A DNA stretch of 64,000 bases from NCBI GenBank assembly GCA_024234215.1, contig JACKOQ010000001.1:682001-746000 (forward strand), in the 5' to 3' direction. Below are positions 8,356 to 18,220 of this stretch, piece after piece (the stretch's first letter is position 1; every line of letters starts with the position of its first letter). The translations under genes and the position numbers were made by a program. The notes under the pieces were generated by a model. It ran no database searches. It worked only from the letters and a program-made list of their open reading frames with translations, and was not told the DNA's origin. Origin of the DNA: Pseudomonadales bacterium (GTDB lineage: Bacteria; Pseudomonadota; Gammaproteobacteria; Pseudomonadales; UBA5862).

Positions 8356-9624
8356 TCATGGCGCCAACCGGATGCGGGCGATCTTGATCTGGTGCTCCTT
8401 GATCTGCACCGTTTCGACCTGGTAGGCACCGATGCGGATGCAGGCATTGCCGTCGGGAATCGACTCCATCTGCTCCAGAATCAGGCCGTTCAGCGTGCGC
8501 GGGCCATCGGTGGGCAGGTGCCAGTTGAGCGAGCGGTTGATTTCGCGCAGCGGCATCGAGCCCTCGATCAGGTAGCCCGCTTCATCATCCTGACTGATGC
8601 CCCACTCGGTTTCGGCGATGTTGCTGGTGAAGTTGCCGACGATCTCCTCGAGGATGTCCTCGAGTGTGACGATGCCGAGTACCTCGCCATACTCGTCGGC
8701 GACGATGCCGATGCGGCGCTTCTCATGCTGGAAGTGCAGCAGCTGGCTCTGCAGGTCGGTGCTTTCCGGCACGAAGTAGGGCTCGCGCACCAGCGCCAGC
8801 AGCTTGTCGTGGGTCGGGTTGGGATCGGTCAGAAAGCGCGCGACGTTGCGCAGATGCAGAATCCCCACCACCTGGTTGAGCTCGCCGCGATAGACCGGCA
8901 GGCGGGTGTGCAGGCTGCTGCGCAGTTGCTCGATGATCAGGTTGAGCGGGGCCTCGATGTCGATGCCGATCACCTCTCCGCGCGGAATCATGATGTCGCG
9001 GATGGTCAGCTCCTCCAGTTCGAAGATGCGCAGCAGCATGCTGTGGTGACGGCCGGGCTGCATGCCGCCGGCTTCGAGCACCACGGTGCGCAGCTCCTCG
9101 GTCGAGAGCTGGTCGGGGCTGCTCTGTCTGATCTTGACGCCAAAAAGGTAAAGCAGGCCATTGGAGAAGGTATTGATCAGCCAGACCAGCGGCGAAAACA
9201 GCCGCAGCAGTGGCAGCAGCACCCAGGAGGCGGGGTAGGCGATCCGTTCCGGGTAGAGCGCGGCCCAGGTCTTGGGAGTGGCCTCGCTGAAGATCAGCAG
9301 CGCGAAGGTGGTGATGGCCGTGGCGATGCCGGCGGCGGTGGCAATGTTGTCCTCACCGATCAGCCGGACCGCCAGGATGGTCGCCAGCGAGGCGGCCAGA
9401 TTGTTGGCGAAGTTGTTGCCGATCAGGATGAACCCGATCAGCCGATCGGGCCGCCGCAGCAGCAGTGTGGTGCGGCGCGCGCCGCCATGGCCCTTGGCGT
9501 CGAGATGCTTCAGGCGGTAGCGGTTGAGCGCCATCATCCCGGTTTCGGCGGCCGAGAAGAATGCCGAGACCAGCATCAGGCCAACCATGATGCCGAGCAG
9601 CAGGGAGAGCGGTAGGTCGGTCAA
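8356..9624 (-). CDS. yfjD: CNNM/CorB-type membrane protein with CBS pair and CorC_HlyC domain
   Basis: The 422-residue protein has a DUF21/CNNM membrane domain at the N-terminus (four hydrophobic segments; AFFSAAETGMMALNRYRL and the GNNFANNLAASL stretch), a CBS-domain pair at about residues 205-335 (RDIMIPRGEV, VYRGELNQVVGILHLRN, DEYGEVLGIVTLEDILEEIVG), and a C-terminal CorC_HlyC domain. This is the YfjD/CorB family, linked to magnesium/divalent-cation transport. The order yfjD-ypjD-ffh is the one known from enterics, which supports orthology. Metal specificity is inference. Confidence 0.9.
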   Translation of the reverse strand: MTDLPLSLLLGIMVGLMLVSAFFSAAETGMMALNRYRLKHLDAKGHGGARRTTLLLRRPDRLIGFILIGNNFANNLAASLATILAVRLIGEDNIATAAGIATAITTFALLIFSEATPKTWAALYPERIAYPASWVLLPLLRLFSPLVWLINTFSNGLLYLFGVKIRQSSPDQLSTEELRTVVLEAGGMQPGRHHSMLLRIFELEELTIRDIMIPRGEVIGIDIEAPLNLIIEQLRSSLHTRLPVYRGELNQVVGILHLRNVARFLTDPNPTHDKLLALVREPYFVPESTDLQSQLLHFQHEKRRIGIVADEYGEVLGIVTLEDILEEIVGNFTSNIAETEWGISQDDEAGYLIEGSMPLREINRSLNWHLPTDGPRTLNGLILEQMESIPDGNACIRIGAYQVETVQIKEHQIKIARIRLAP

Positions 9625-9667
9625 GGGCTTCCTTTTTCTGTTGTTCCCGGCAGTGCCGGTCCGAGGG

Positions 9668-10471
9668 TCAAGGGTTCGGACGGTGCAGAATCAGCTCCAG
9701 CACCAGTTTGCTGCCATAGAAGGCCAGCATCAACGCCAGAAAGCCGAAGAGCGTCCAGCGCACGGCGGTGCTGCCGCGCCAGCCGAACCGATGTCGCCCC
9801 CACAATAGCGCAGCGAAAATGCACCAGGCGATCAGCGAGAGGATGGTCTTGTGGGCCAGATGCTGGGCGAACAGATTCTCCAGCGAAAGCGCACCGCTGA
9901 CGATGGCGAGGGTCAGCAGCAGCAGGCCGAAGCGGATCAGTTGGAACAGCAGCTTCTCCATCGTCTCGAGTGGCGGCAGGTGGCGCAGCAGCTTCCAGCC
10001 ATGACGTGCCTTCAATTGCCGGTTCTGAAACGCCAGCAGCAGCGCCTGAAACGCAGCAACGGCCAGCAGGCTGTAGGCCAGCACCGAGCTGATGATGTGC
10101 AGAGTCAGGCCCGGGGAGGGTGTCGGAAAGGGCTGGTAAGGACTCTTCAGCACCGCGCCCAGCAGTGTGCTGAGCGCTGCCAGTGGCAGAATCAGGATGA
10201 ACAGATTGTCCATCGGCTCGCGCAGACTGGCGGCGAGTGTCATCAGCACCATCGATGCAGCGACGGCGCTGACCACATGAAACAGCCCCAGATCGATGCC
10301 GAGCGGCGTCAGGATCAGCCCGCGCAGGTGGAGGGTCTGGGCCACCAGTCCGGTGAGCCCCAGCAGACGGATCCAGCGTGGTGCGATCTCGGTTCTGTCG
10401 GTGAAGGAGCGCCACTGCAGCAGGGCGCCCAGGCTGTAGCAGGCAATGGCAAAAAAGGCGGTTTGGATCAC
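9668..10471 (-). CDS. ypjD: YpjD-like cytochrome c assembly-family inner-membrane protein
   Basis: The protein has about eight hydrophobic segments and a CcsA/HemX-type core (LHIISSVLAYSLLAVAAFQ and the AHKTILSLIAW segment with histidines). YpjD proteins belong to the cytochrome c assembly/HemX superfamily but their role is not settled. The frame is open to 10609, but a GTG start at 10471 gives 267 residues, close to the usual family length, and leaves room for the ffh promoter; upstream residues look like non-coding sequence. It is divergent from ffh. Confidence 0.8.
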   Translation of the reverse strand: MIQTAFFAIACYSLGALLQWRSFTDRTEIAPRWIRLLGLTGLVAQTLHLRGLILTPLGIDLGLFHVVSAVAASMVLMTLAASLREPMDNLFILILPLAALSTLLGAVLKSPYQPFPTPSPGLTLHIISSVLAYSLLAVAAFQALLLAFQNRQLKARHGWKLLRHLPPLETMEKLLFQLIRFGLLLLTLAIVSGALSLENLFAQHLAHKTILSLIAWCIFAALLWGRHRFGWRGSTAVRWTLFGFLALMLAFYGSKLVLELILHRPNP

Positions 10472-10590
10472 CAGAGGCTCATCAGTGAGTCGGGTTTTTT
10501 CGGGCAGGGCACGTGCGCGGTCAGTATAGGAGCATCCCCACAGGCTGGGAATAGCGCCGCTTTGTTGCGCGACGCGGTCGAGGTCGCGGC

Positions 10591-10596
10591 TATAAT
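10591..10596 (+). promoter_or_regulatory. -10 box of the ffh promoter
   Basis: A perfect TATAAT lies 37 bases before the ffh start. The best -35 candidate, TTGCGC at 10565-10570, is 20 bases away, longer than ideal. The position between divergent ypjD and ffh supports it. Confidence 0.5.
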
Positions 10597-10633
10597 CGCC
10601 CTTTGTCACTTTATTGCGATTGCAGAGGCGGAC

Positions 10634-12010
10634 ATGTTCGAGAGTCTGGCGGATCGGCTTTCAAAGACCTTGCGCGGCATCACCGGTCAGGCCCGGCTGA
10701 CCGATGACAACATCAAGGCGACGCTGCGCGAGGTGCGGCTGGCGCTGCTGGAAGCCGACGTGGCGCTGCCGGTGGTGAAGGACTTCATCGAACGGGTCCG
10801 GGAGCGGGCGGTCGGCCAGGAGGTGATGCGCAGCCTGACGCCGGGCCAGGTTTTCGTCGGCATCGTCCAGCGCGAACTCGAAGCGGTGATGGGTGAGCGC
10901 AATGAGCGGCTCAATCTGGCCGCTCAACCGCCGGCCGTCATCCTGATGGCGGGCTTGCAGGGCGCGGGCAAGACCACCACCGTGGCCAAACTGGCGCGCT
11001 ATCTCTCCGAGCGTGAACATAAAAAGCCGCTGCTGGTCAGCGTCGACGTCTATCGTCCGGCCGCGATCAAACAGTTGCAGCTGCTGGCCGACGAGGTCGG
11101 GGCCGAGTTCTTCCCCAGTGAGACTGGCCAGCAGCCGCTCGACATCGTCCGCGCCGCCATCGACCAGGCGCGGCGAAAGTTCTTCGATGTGGTGATCGTC
11201 GACACCGCCGGGCGGCTGCATGTCGACGAGGCGATGATGAACGAGATCAAGCAGCTGCATGCGGCGATCAATCCGGTCGAGACGCTCTTCGTGGTCGACG
11301 CGATGACTGGCCAGGATGCCGCCAACACCGCCAAGGCGTTCAACGATGCGCTGGCCCTGACCGGGGTGATCCTGACCAAGGTCGATGGCGATGCCCGCGG
11401 TGGCGCGGCGCTCTCGGTCCGGCAGATCACCGGCAAGCCGATCAAGTTCATCGGTGTCGGCGAGCGCAATGATGCACTGGAGCCGTTCCATCCGGACCGG
11501 ATCGCCTCGCGCATCCTCGGCATGGGCGATGTGCTGTCGCTGATCGAGGAGGCCGAGCGCAAGCTCGACAAACAGAAGGCCGAGCAGCTCAGCAAGAAGC
11601 TGCAAAAGGGCAAGGGCTTCGATCTGGAGGATTTTCGTGACCAGTTGCAGCAGATGCGCAACATGGGTGGCATCACCGGCATTCTCGATAAGATTCCTGG
11701 CCTGGGTGGCGGCATTCCCCAGGCGGCACGCAATCAGGTCAACGAGCGGCTGTTCGTGCAGATGGAGGCGATGATCAACTCGATGACGCCGCTGGAGCGG
11801 CGCAAGCCGGAGCTGATCAACGGTTCGCGCAAGCGGCGCATCACCGAGGGGTCAGGGACGCAGATCCAGGATCTCAACCGTCTGCTGAAGCAGCACAAGC
11901 AGATGCAGAAGATGATGAAGACCATGGGCAAGAAGGGCGGCATGGCCAACCTGATGCGCGGCATGGGTGGACGGCTGCCGCCCGGCGGCATGCCGCCGAT
12001 GAATTTTTAG
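10634..12010 (+). CDS. ffh: Signal recognition particle protein Ffh
   Basis: The 458-residue protein is the GTPase of the bacterial SRP, which binds 4.5S RNA and delivers signal-bearing ribosomes to FtsY. The N domain (MFESLADRLS) leads into the G domain with GLQGAGKTT at residues 107-115, DTAGRLH, TKVDGDARGG and the conserved GVGE. The C-terminal M domain is methionine-rich (MQKMMKTMGKKGG, MANLMRGMGG). The ATG at 10634 is the family start; the same frame is open far upstream but that is antisense to ypjD. Its divergent partner is ypjD. Confidence 0.98.
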   Translation: MFESLADRLSKTLRGITGQARLTDDNIKATLREVRLALLEADVALPVVKDFIERVRERAVGQEVMRSLTPGQVFVGIVQRELEAVMGERNERLNLAAQPPAVILMAGLQGAGKTTTVAKLARYLSEREHKKPLLVSVDVYRPAAIKQLQLLADEVGAEFFPSETGQQPLDIVRAAIDQARRKFFDVVIVDTAGRLHVDEAMMNEIKQLHAAINPVETLFVVDAMTGQDAANTAKAFNDALALTGVILTKVDGDARGGAALSVRQITGKPIKFIGVGERNDALEPFHPDRIASRILGMGDVLSLIEEAERKLDKQKAEQLSKKLQKGKGFDLEDFRDQLQQMRNMGGITGILDKIPGLGGGIPQAARNQVNERLFVQMEAMINSMTPLERRKPELINGSRKRRITEGSGTQIQDLNRLLKQHKQMQKMMKTMGKKGGMANLMRGMGGRLPPGGMPPMNF

Positions 12011-12121
12011 GCTTTTTGCCCGCTTTCATCCTTCGACGGCCGCAAACGCCGGGCGTTTCGGGCCGATTCATGCCAGAAACAGCCTCTCTGCAGGCTGATC
12101 CGTAGCGGGTGCGACTGACTC

Positions 12122-12152
12122 TTGTCACCAATGTGTGGCAATGGCTTAGAAT
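12122..12152 (+). promoter_or_regulatory. Candidate sigma-70 promoter of gltBD
   Basis: TTGTCA at 12122-12127 and TAGAAT at 12147-12152 each match consensus at five of six positions, with a 19-base spacer, slightly long. They lie about 100 bases before gltB in the 239-base gap after ffh. The remainder of that gap holds a short GC-rich palindrome around 12044-12058 and no gene. Confidence 0.45.
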
Positions 12153-12249
12153 ATCTCCCCTTTCGCTTCGCTCAGGACATGCCTCTGCCGCGCCTGCGTC
12201 TTGACGCTGCGGAGGGGTCCGTCATCCCATTTGATCAGAGTAGTTTTCC

Positions 12250-15200
12250 ATGCAGACCGGTCTATACCACCCTGATGAGTTCAAGGACAACTGCGGCTTT
12301 GGTCTGATCGCCCAGATCGAAGGGCGAACCAGCCATGCCTTGCTGCGGTCGGCCATCGATGCGCTCAACTGCATGACCCACCGTGGTGGCATCGCCGCGG
12401 ATGGCAAGACCGGGGATGGCTGTGGTCTGTTGATGCAGAAGCCCGATCGCTTCCTGCGTGAGGTGGCGGGTGAACTGTTCGGTCGGCCACTGGCCGAGCT
12501 GTACAGCTGTGGCATGGTGTTTCTGTCGCAGCAGGAGTCGGCCGCGCTGTCGGCCAGGCAGGCGCTGGAGCAGGCGTTGATCGGCGAAGGCTTGGTCGTG
12601 ACGGGATGGCGGCCGGTGCCGACCGATCCGACGGTGCTGGGGCCGATCGCGCTCGGCAACATGCCGCGCTTCGAGCAGATCTTTGTCGAAGCACCGGCCG
12701 GCCTCGATGAGCGTACATTCAATGTCCGGCTGTTCATCGCCAGGCGCAAGGCCGAACGCGCCGTGGCGCCGGTCGACCAGGAGTTTTACATCACCAGCCT
12801 GTCGAGCAAGGTGCTCTGCTACAAGGGGCTGATGATGCCGGCCGATCTGCCGCGCTTCTATCCCGATCTGCACGATGCGCGCATGGAGACGGCGATCTGC
12901 ACCTTCCATCAGCGTTTCTCGACCAACACCCTGCCGAAGTGGCCGCTGGCGCAACCCTTCCGGCTGCTGGCGCACAATGGCGAAATCAACACGATCCAGG
13001 GCAACCGCAACTGGGTGAGTGCGCGTGAGGCGCGCATGAGCACGCCCTGGCTGCCCGACATTGCCGCCATCTCGCCGCTGGTCAACCGCGAGGGCTCCGA
13101 CTCCTCGTCGATGGACAACATGCTGGAGACACTGCTGGCCGGCGGGGTCGATCTCTACCGGGCGGTGCGGATGATGATTCCGCCGGCCTGGGAAAATGTC
13201 GAGACCATCGACACCGACCTGCGTGCCTTCCACGAGTATCACTCGATGTTGATGGAGGCCTGGGATGGTCCGGCCGGGATCGTGCTGACCGAAGGGAGCA
13301 CCGCCGTCTGTCTGCTCGATCGCAACGGTCTGCGCCCGGCGCGCTGGGTGATGACCCAGGATGGCATCATCACGGTCTCTTCGGAGATCGGCGTGCGGCG
13401 GGTACCGCCCGAAACGGTGGTGGCCAAGGGTCGGGTCGGACCGGGACAGATTCTCGCCATCGACACGGTGGCGGGTCGGGTGTTGCACACCGACGAGATC
13501 GATGATCTGCTGAAATCGGCCCACCCCTACAAGCGCTGGATCAAGGAGCGCTCGGTTCACATCGAATCGAAGCTGGTCGAGGAGGACATCGACCTCGCCC
13601 ACCTGGCGCCGGGTGAACGCAATGCCTACATGAAGATGTTCCATGTCACCCGCGAGGAGCGTGATCAGACGCTGCGGGTGCTGGGCGAGAGTGGGCAGGA
13701 AGCGACCGGTTCGATGGGCGACGACATTCCGATGGCGGTGCTGTCGCAGCAGGTGCGTTCACTCTATGACTATTTCCGGCAGCAGTTTGCCCAGGTGACC
13801 AATCCGCCGATCGACTCGCTGCGCGAAGGCGTGGTGATGTCGCTGGAGACCAAGCTGGGTTCGGAGCGCAACATCTTCACCCAGACCCCGGAGCACGCCG
13901 AACAGGTGCTGCTCACCTCGCCGACGCTGTCACCGGCCAAGTTCGCCAAGTTGCTGCAACTCAACCATGCCGGTTTCAAGGTGGCCACCCTTGATCTCAA
14001 CTTTCCGGTCGAAGTCGGGCTCGAAGCAGCGGTCCGGCAACTGATCGAACAGGCTGAGCAACGGGTGCGTGACGGCGTCAACATCCTGGTGCTGAGCGAC
14101 CGCGGCATCACGTCGGGCAAGCTGCCGGTCCATGCGCTGATGGCCACCGGTGCAGTGCATCACCGGCTGATTGCGAGCGGGCTGCGCGCTGACACCTCGA
14201 TCGTCGTCGAGACCGCCACGGCGCGCGACCCGCACCAGTTGGCGGTGCTGCTGGGCTATGGCGCCACGGCGGTCTACCCCTATCTCGGCTATGAGGTGAT
14301 CAACAGCCTGGTCGAGGATGGCACCCTGCTCTGCGACATCGAGGAGGCGCACAAGAATTATCGCAAGGGGATCAACAAGGGGCTGCTGAAGATCCTCTCG
14401 AAGATGGGCATCTCCACCATCGCCTCCTACCGGGGCGCGCAACTGTTCGAGGCGATCGGTCTGCACCGCAATCTGGTCGACCTCTGCTTCAGTGGCACCG
14501 TCAGCCGCATCGGCGGCGCCGATTTCGACGATTTTCACGTTGAGCAGCAGATTCTGGCCGCCGAGGCCTGGTCACCGCGCAAGCCGCTGCGTGCCGGTGG
14601 CCTGCACAAATATGTGCATGGTCAGGAGTACCACTGTTTCAATCCCGATGTGGTGGGGACGCTGCAGCAGGCGGTGCAGAGCGGTGATTACCGTACTTAC
14701 CGCAAGTATGCCGAACTGGTCAATGAGCGGCCGGTGGCGACGCTGCGTGATCTCTTTGCATTGCGCGGCGACATCAAGCCGGTTCCGCTCGACGAGGTGG
14801 AGCCGATCGAGGCGATTCTGCCGCGGTTCGACTCCGCCGGCATGTCATTGGGCGCCCTGTCGCCCGAGGCGCATGAGTCGCTGGCGACGGCGATGAACCG
14901 GCTGGGCGCGCGCTCCAACTCGGGCGAGGGTGGCGAAGATCCGGCCCGCTACGGCACCGAGCGGGTCTCCAAGATCAAGCAGATCGCCTCCGGCCGCTTT
15001 GGCGTCACGCCGCACTACCTGGTCAACGCCGAGGTGATTCAGATCAAGATCGCCCAGGGGGCCAAGCCGGGTGAGGGCGGACAGTTGCCGGGGGGCAAGG
15101 TCAACGAGCTGATTGCCCGGCTGCGCTATTCGATTCCCGGCGTGACGCTGATCTCGCCACCGCCGCACCATGACATCTATTCGATCGAGGATCTGGCGCA

Positions 15201-16704
15201 GCTGATCTTCGATCTCAAGCAGGTCAATCCGAAGGCGCTGATTTCGGTCAAGCTGGTGGCCGAACCAGGTGTCGGCACCATTGCCGCCGGGGTCACCAAG
15301 GCCTATGCCGACCTCATCACCATCTCCGGTTATGACGGCGGCACCGCGGCGAGTCCGATCACCTCGATCCGCTATGCCGGCTCCCCATGGGAGCTGGGGC
15401 TGAGCGAGGCGCAGCAGACCCTGCGGATGAACCACCTGCGTGACAAGGTGCGCTTGCAGACCGATGGCGGACTCAAGAGCGGCCTCGACGTGGTCAAGGC
15501 CGCCATGCTGGGGGCCGAGAGTTTCGGTTTCGGCACGGCGCCGATGGTGGCGCTCGGCTGCAAATACCTGCGCATCTGCCACCTCAACAACTGCGCCACC
15601 GGGGTGGCGACGCAGAACCACCAGTTGCGTCAGGAGCACTACATCGGCACCGTCGAGATGGCGATGAACTTCTTCCGCTTCGTCGCGATGGAGACGCGGG
15701 AGTGGCTGGCGCGGCTCGGCGTGCGCAAACTCGAAGAGCTGGTGGGGCGCAGCGATCTGCTGGAGCTGCTGCCCGGAGCGACTGCCAAGCAGCGCAAGCT
15801 TGACCTGACGCCAATCCTGGCCAACCAGTCGCTGCCGGCCGAGCTGCCGCAGTTCTGCAAGTCGCTGCGCAACATGCCGTTCGACAAGGGCGAACTGGCC
15901 GAGCGGATGGTGCGTGACATCCTGCCGGCCATCGAAAGCAAAAGCGGCGGCAGCTACCACTATCGGGTCACCAACTGCGACCGCACCCTGGGGGCGCGGC
16001 TCTCCGGCGAGATTGCCCGCCGCCATGGCAACAACGGCATGAGCGATGCCCCGGTCCAGCTGCTGCTGGAGGGAACCGCCGGACAGAGTCTGGGTGCTTT
16101 CAATGCCGGTGGGCTGCACATTCACCTGACCGGTGAGGCCAACGACTACGTCGGCAAGGGGATGGCCGGTGGCCAGGTGGTGATTCGCCCCCATCCGCAG
16201 AGCCGGTTGGCGACGGAGAAGACCGCGATCATCGGCAACACCTGCCTCTATGGCGCCACCGGCGGCAAGCTGTTCGCGGCCGGCCGGGTCGGCGAGCGGT
16301 TCGGTGTGCGCAACTCCGGCGCCCAGGCGGTGGTCGAGGGGGCCGGTGACCACTGCTGCGAGTACATGACCGGCGGTATCATCACCGTGCTGGGTGACAC
16401 CGGCTACAACTTCGGCGCCGGCATGACCGGTGGTTTTGCCTATGTGCTCGATCTCGACAACACCTTCGTCGACAAGTACAACCACCAGCTGGTCGACATC
16501 AACCGGATTCGCAATGAGTTCATGGAGGGCCACCGCAACTTCCTGCGTGGCATGATCGAGGCGTATGTGGCCGAAACCGGCAGTGGCTGGGGTCAGACGA
16601 TCCTGGACAACTATGTCGACTTCGTGCGCAAGTTCTGGCTGATCAAACCCAAGGCCGCCGAGTTGGCCGAGCTGCTCGACAGCGTGCGCAAGAGCCCCCA
16701 ATGA
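12250..16704 (+). CDS. gltB: Glutamate synthase (NADPH), large subunit
   Basis: The 1484-residue alpha subunit makes two glutamates from glutamine and 2-oxoglutarate. A short propeptide precedes the nucleophilic Cys15 (DNCGFGLIAQ) of the class II glutamine amidotransferase domain. The central and FMN-binding domains follow, with the 3Fe-4S ligand motif C-x5-C-x4-C in LGCKYLRICHLNNCATG and the substrate loop SISGYDGGTAASP-like segment (ITISGYDGGTAASP). The C-terminal GXGXG beta-helix domain is present (GGAFNAGG-like repeats). The length equals that of other proteobacterial GltB. gltD follows after 34 bases, forming an operon. Confidence 0.98.
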   Translation: MQTGLYHPDEFKDNCGFGLIAQIEGRTSHALLRSAIDALNCMTHRGGIAADGKTGDGCGLLMQKPDRFLREVAGELFGRPLAELYSCGMVFLSQQESAALSARQALEQALIGEGLVVTGWRPVPTDPTVLGPIALGNMPRFEQIFVEAPAGLDERTFNVRLFIARRKAERAVAPVDQEFYITSLSSKVLCYKGLMMPADLPRFYPDLHDARMETAICTFHQRFSTNTLPKWPLAQPFRLLAHNGEINTIQGNRNWVSAREARMSTPWLPDIAAISPLVNREGSDSSSMDNMLETLLAGGVDLYRAVRMMIPPAWENVETIDTDLRAFHEYHSMLMEAWDGPAGIVLTEGSTAVCLLDRNGLRPARWVMTQDGIITVSSEIGVRRVPPETVVAKGRVGPGQILAIDTVAGRVLHTDEIDDLLKSAHPYKRWIKERSVHIESKLVEEDIDLAHLAPGERNAYMKMFHVTREERDQTLRVLGESGQEATGSMGDDIPMAVLSQQVRSLYDYFRQQFAQVTNPPIDSLREGVVMSLETKLGSERNIFTQTPEHAEQVLLTSPTLSPAKFAKLLQLNHAGFKVATLDLNFPVEVGLEAAVRQLIEQAEQRVRDGVNILVLSDRGITSGKLPVHALMATGAVHHRLIASGLRADTSIVVETATARDPHQLAVLLGYGATAVYPYLGYEVINSLVEDGTLLCDIEEAHKNYRKGINKGLLKILSKMGISTIASYRGAQLFEAIGLHRNLVDLCFSGTVSRIGGADFDDFHVEQQILAAEAWSPRKPLRAGGLHKYVHGQEYHCFNPDVVGTLQQAVQSGDYRTYRKYAELVNERPVATLRDLFALRGDIKPVPLDEVEPIEAILPRFDSAGMSLGALSPEAHESLATAMNRLGARSNSGEGGEDPARYGTERVSKIKQIASGRFGVTPHYLVNAEVIQIKIAQGAKPGEGGQLPGGKVNELIARLRYSIPGVTLISPPPHHDIYSIEDLAQLIFDLKQVNPKALISVKLVAEPGVGTIAAGVTKAYADLITISGYDGGTAASPITSIRYAGSPWELGLSEAQQTLRMNHLRDKVRLQTDGGLKSGLDVVKAAMLGAESFGFGTAPMVALGCKYLRICHLNNCATGVATQNHQLRQEHYIGTVEMAMNFFRFVAMETREWLARLGVRKLEELVGRSDLLELLPGATAKQRKLDLTPILANQSLPAELPQFCKSLRNMPFDKGELAERMVRDILPAIESKSGGSYHYRVTNCDRTLGARLSGEIARRHGNNGMSDAPVQLLLEGTAGQSLGAFNAGGLHIHLTGEANDYVGKGMAGGQVVIRPHPQSRLATEKTAIIGNTCLYGATGGKLFAAGRVGERFGVRNSGAQAVVEGAGDHCCEYMTGGIITVLGDTGYNFGAGMTGGFAYVLDLDNTFVDKYNHQLVDINRIRNEFMEGHRNFLRGMIEAYVAETGSGWGQTILDNYVDFVRKFWLIKPKAAELAELLDSVRKSPQ

Positions 16705-16738
16705 GCGGCGATACCATTGATGTGACGAGGTGGTGGTC

Positions 16739-18157
16739 ATGAGTGACCGTTTGAACAACGACTTTCAATTCATCCAGGTGGGGCGCAGCGATCCGCCGCG
16801 CAAGCCGATCCGGGTGCGCAAGCGCAACTTCATCGAGATCTATGATCTTTTCGAGCAGAAGCAGGCCGAGCAGCAGGCCCATCGCTGCCTCGATTGCGGA
16901 AACCCCTACTGCGAGTGGAAGTGTCCGGTCCACAACTACATTCCCAACTGGCTGCGGCTGCTCACCGAAGGCAACATCATCGAGGCCGTGGAGCTGTGCC
17001 ACGAGACCAACACCCTGCCAGAGGTGTGTGGTCGGGTCTGCCCGCAGGACCGGCTCTGTGAGGGGGCCTGTACCCTCAACACCAAGTTTGGCGCGGTGAC
17101 CATCGGCTCGGCCGAGAAGTACATCACCGACACCGCTTTTGCGATGGGCTGGCGGCCCGACCTGTCACATGTGGTGCCGACCGGAAAGCGGGTGGCGATC
17201 GTCGGTGCGGGGCCGGCTGGCCTTGGCTGTGCCGATGTGCTGACCCGCAACGGCGTGAAGGCGGTGGTCTTTGATCGCCATCCCGAGATCGGCGGACTGC
17301 TGACCTTCGGCATCCCCGAGTTCAAGCTCGAAAAGCAGGTGATGGCACTGCGGCGCGAGATCTTCACCGACATGGGCATCGAGTTCCGCCTCAACACCGA
17401 GGTGGGGCGCGACATCACGATGGAGCAGTTGCTGGCGGAGTATGACGCGGTCTTTCTCGGCATGGGCACCTACGACACCATGAAGGGGGGCTTCCCCGGC
17501 GAGGAGATTGCCGGCGTCATTGAGGCGCTGCCCTATCTGATCGGCAATGTCTCCCACCACCTGCAACTGCCGATGGAGCAGTACCCCCATATCAACCTCA
17601 AGGGGCAGCGGGTGGTGGTGCTGGGCGGTGGTGACACTGCGATGGACTGCAACCGCAGCGCCATTCGCCAGGGGGCCAAGTCGGTCACCTGTGCCTACCG
17701 CCGCGACGAAGCCAACATGCCCGGATCGAAGCGCGAGGTGAAGAACGCGCGCGAGGAGGGGGTCCACTTCCTGTTCAACCGCCAACCGGTCGAGATCGTC
17801 GGCCAGTGGCGGGTCGAGGGAGTCAAGGTGGTGGAGACCCGGCTCGGTGAGCCCGACGAGAAGGGCCGGCGCCGTCCCGAACCGATTCCGGGCAGCGAGG
17901 AGATTCTGCCGGCCGATGTGGTGTTGCTGGCCTTTGGTTTTCGTCCCAGCCCCGCCCCCTGGTTTGCCGAGCATGGCATCGCGGTCAACAGTTGGGGCGG
18001 CGTCGAGGTGGGTCAGCCGGGCGCTTTCCAGTTCCAGACCGCGAATCCGAAGATCTTCGCTGGCGGCGACATGGTGCGTGGCTCCGATCTGGTGGTGACG
18101 GCCATCTGGGAGGGACGGCAGGCGGCCGAAGGCATCCTCGATGCGCTCGGTGTCTGA
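16739..18157 (+). CDS. gltD: Glutamate synthase (NADPH), small subunit
   Basis: The 472-residue beta subunit transfers electrons from NADPH through FAD to GltB. The N-terminal Cys motifs for the 4Fe-4S clusters are CLDCGNPYCEWKCP and CGRVCPQDRLCEGAC. They are followed by an FAD-binding GAGPAGLGCA motif and an NADPH-binding GGGDTAMDC motif. The ATG at 16739 is chosen over the in-frame GTG at 16730 because GACGAGG lies 8 bases upstream and the length then equals E. coli GltD. It is co-transcribed with gltB. Confidence 0.97.
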   Translation: MSDRLNNDFQFIQVGRSDPPRKPIRVRKRNFIEIYDLFEQKQAEQQAHRCLDCGNPYCEWKCPVHNYIPNWLRLLTEGNIIEAVELCHETNTLPEVCGRVCPQDRLCEGACTLNTKFGAVTIGSAEKYITDTAFAMGWRPDLSHVVPTGKRVAIVGAGPAGLGCADVLTRNGVKAVVFDRHPEIGGLLTFGIPEFKLEKQVMALRREIFTDMGIEFRLNTEVGRDITMEQLLAEYDAVFLGMGTYDTMKGGFPGEEIAGVIEALPYLIGNVSHHLQLPMEQYPHINLKGQRVVVLGGGDTAMDCNRSAIRQGAKSVTCAYRRDEANMPGSKREVKNAREEGVHFLFNRQPVEIVGQWRVEGVKVVETRLGEPDEKGRRRPEPIPGSEEILPADVVLLAFGFRPSPAPWFAEHGIAVNSWGGVEVGQPGAFQFQTANPKIFAGGDMVRGSDLVVTAIWEGRQAAEGILDALGV

Positions 18158-18220
18158 TTCGCACTCCTCAAGACAGTCTGCTTCGATTCCATCCACTGCT
18201 GACAGGTACAAGACACGCTC

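Noticed and set aside
10472..10609. In-frame upstream extension of ypjD
   Set aside because: It would cover the ffh -10 box and exceed the family length; GTG at 10471 fits better.
9851..10633. In-frame upstream extension of ffh giving 719 residues
   Set aside because: The extra part is antisense to ypjD and the family start is the ATG at 10634.
14845..16758. 637-residue reverse-strand frame opposite gltB
   Set aside because: Shadow of gltB codons; His/Gln/Asp-rich composition typical of antisense frames.
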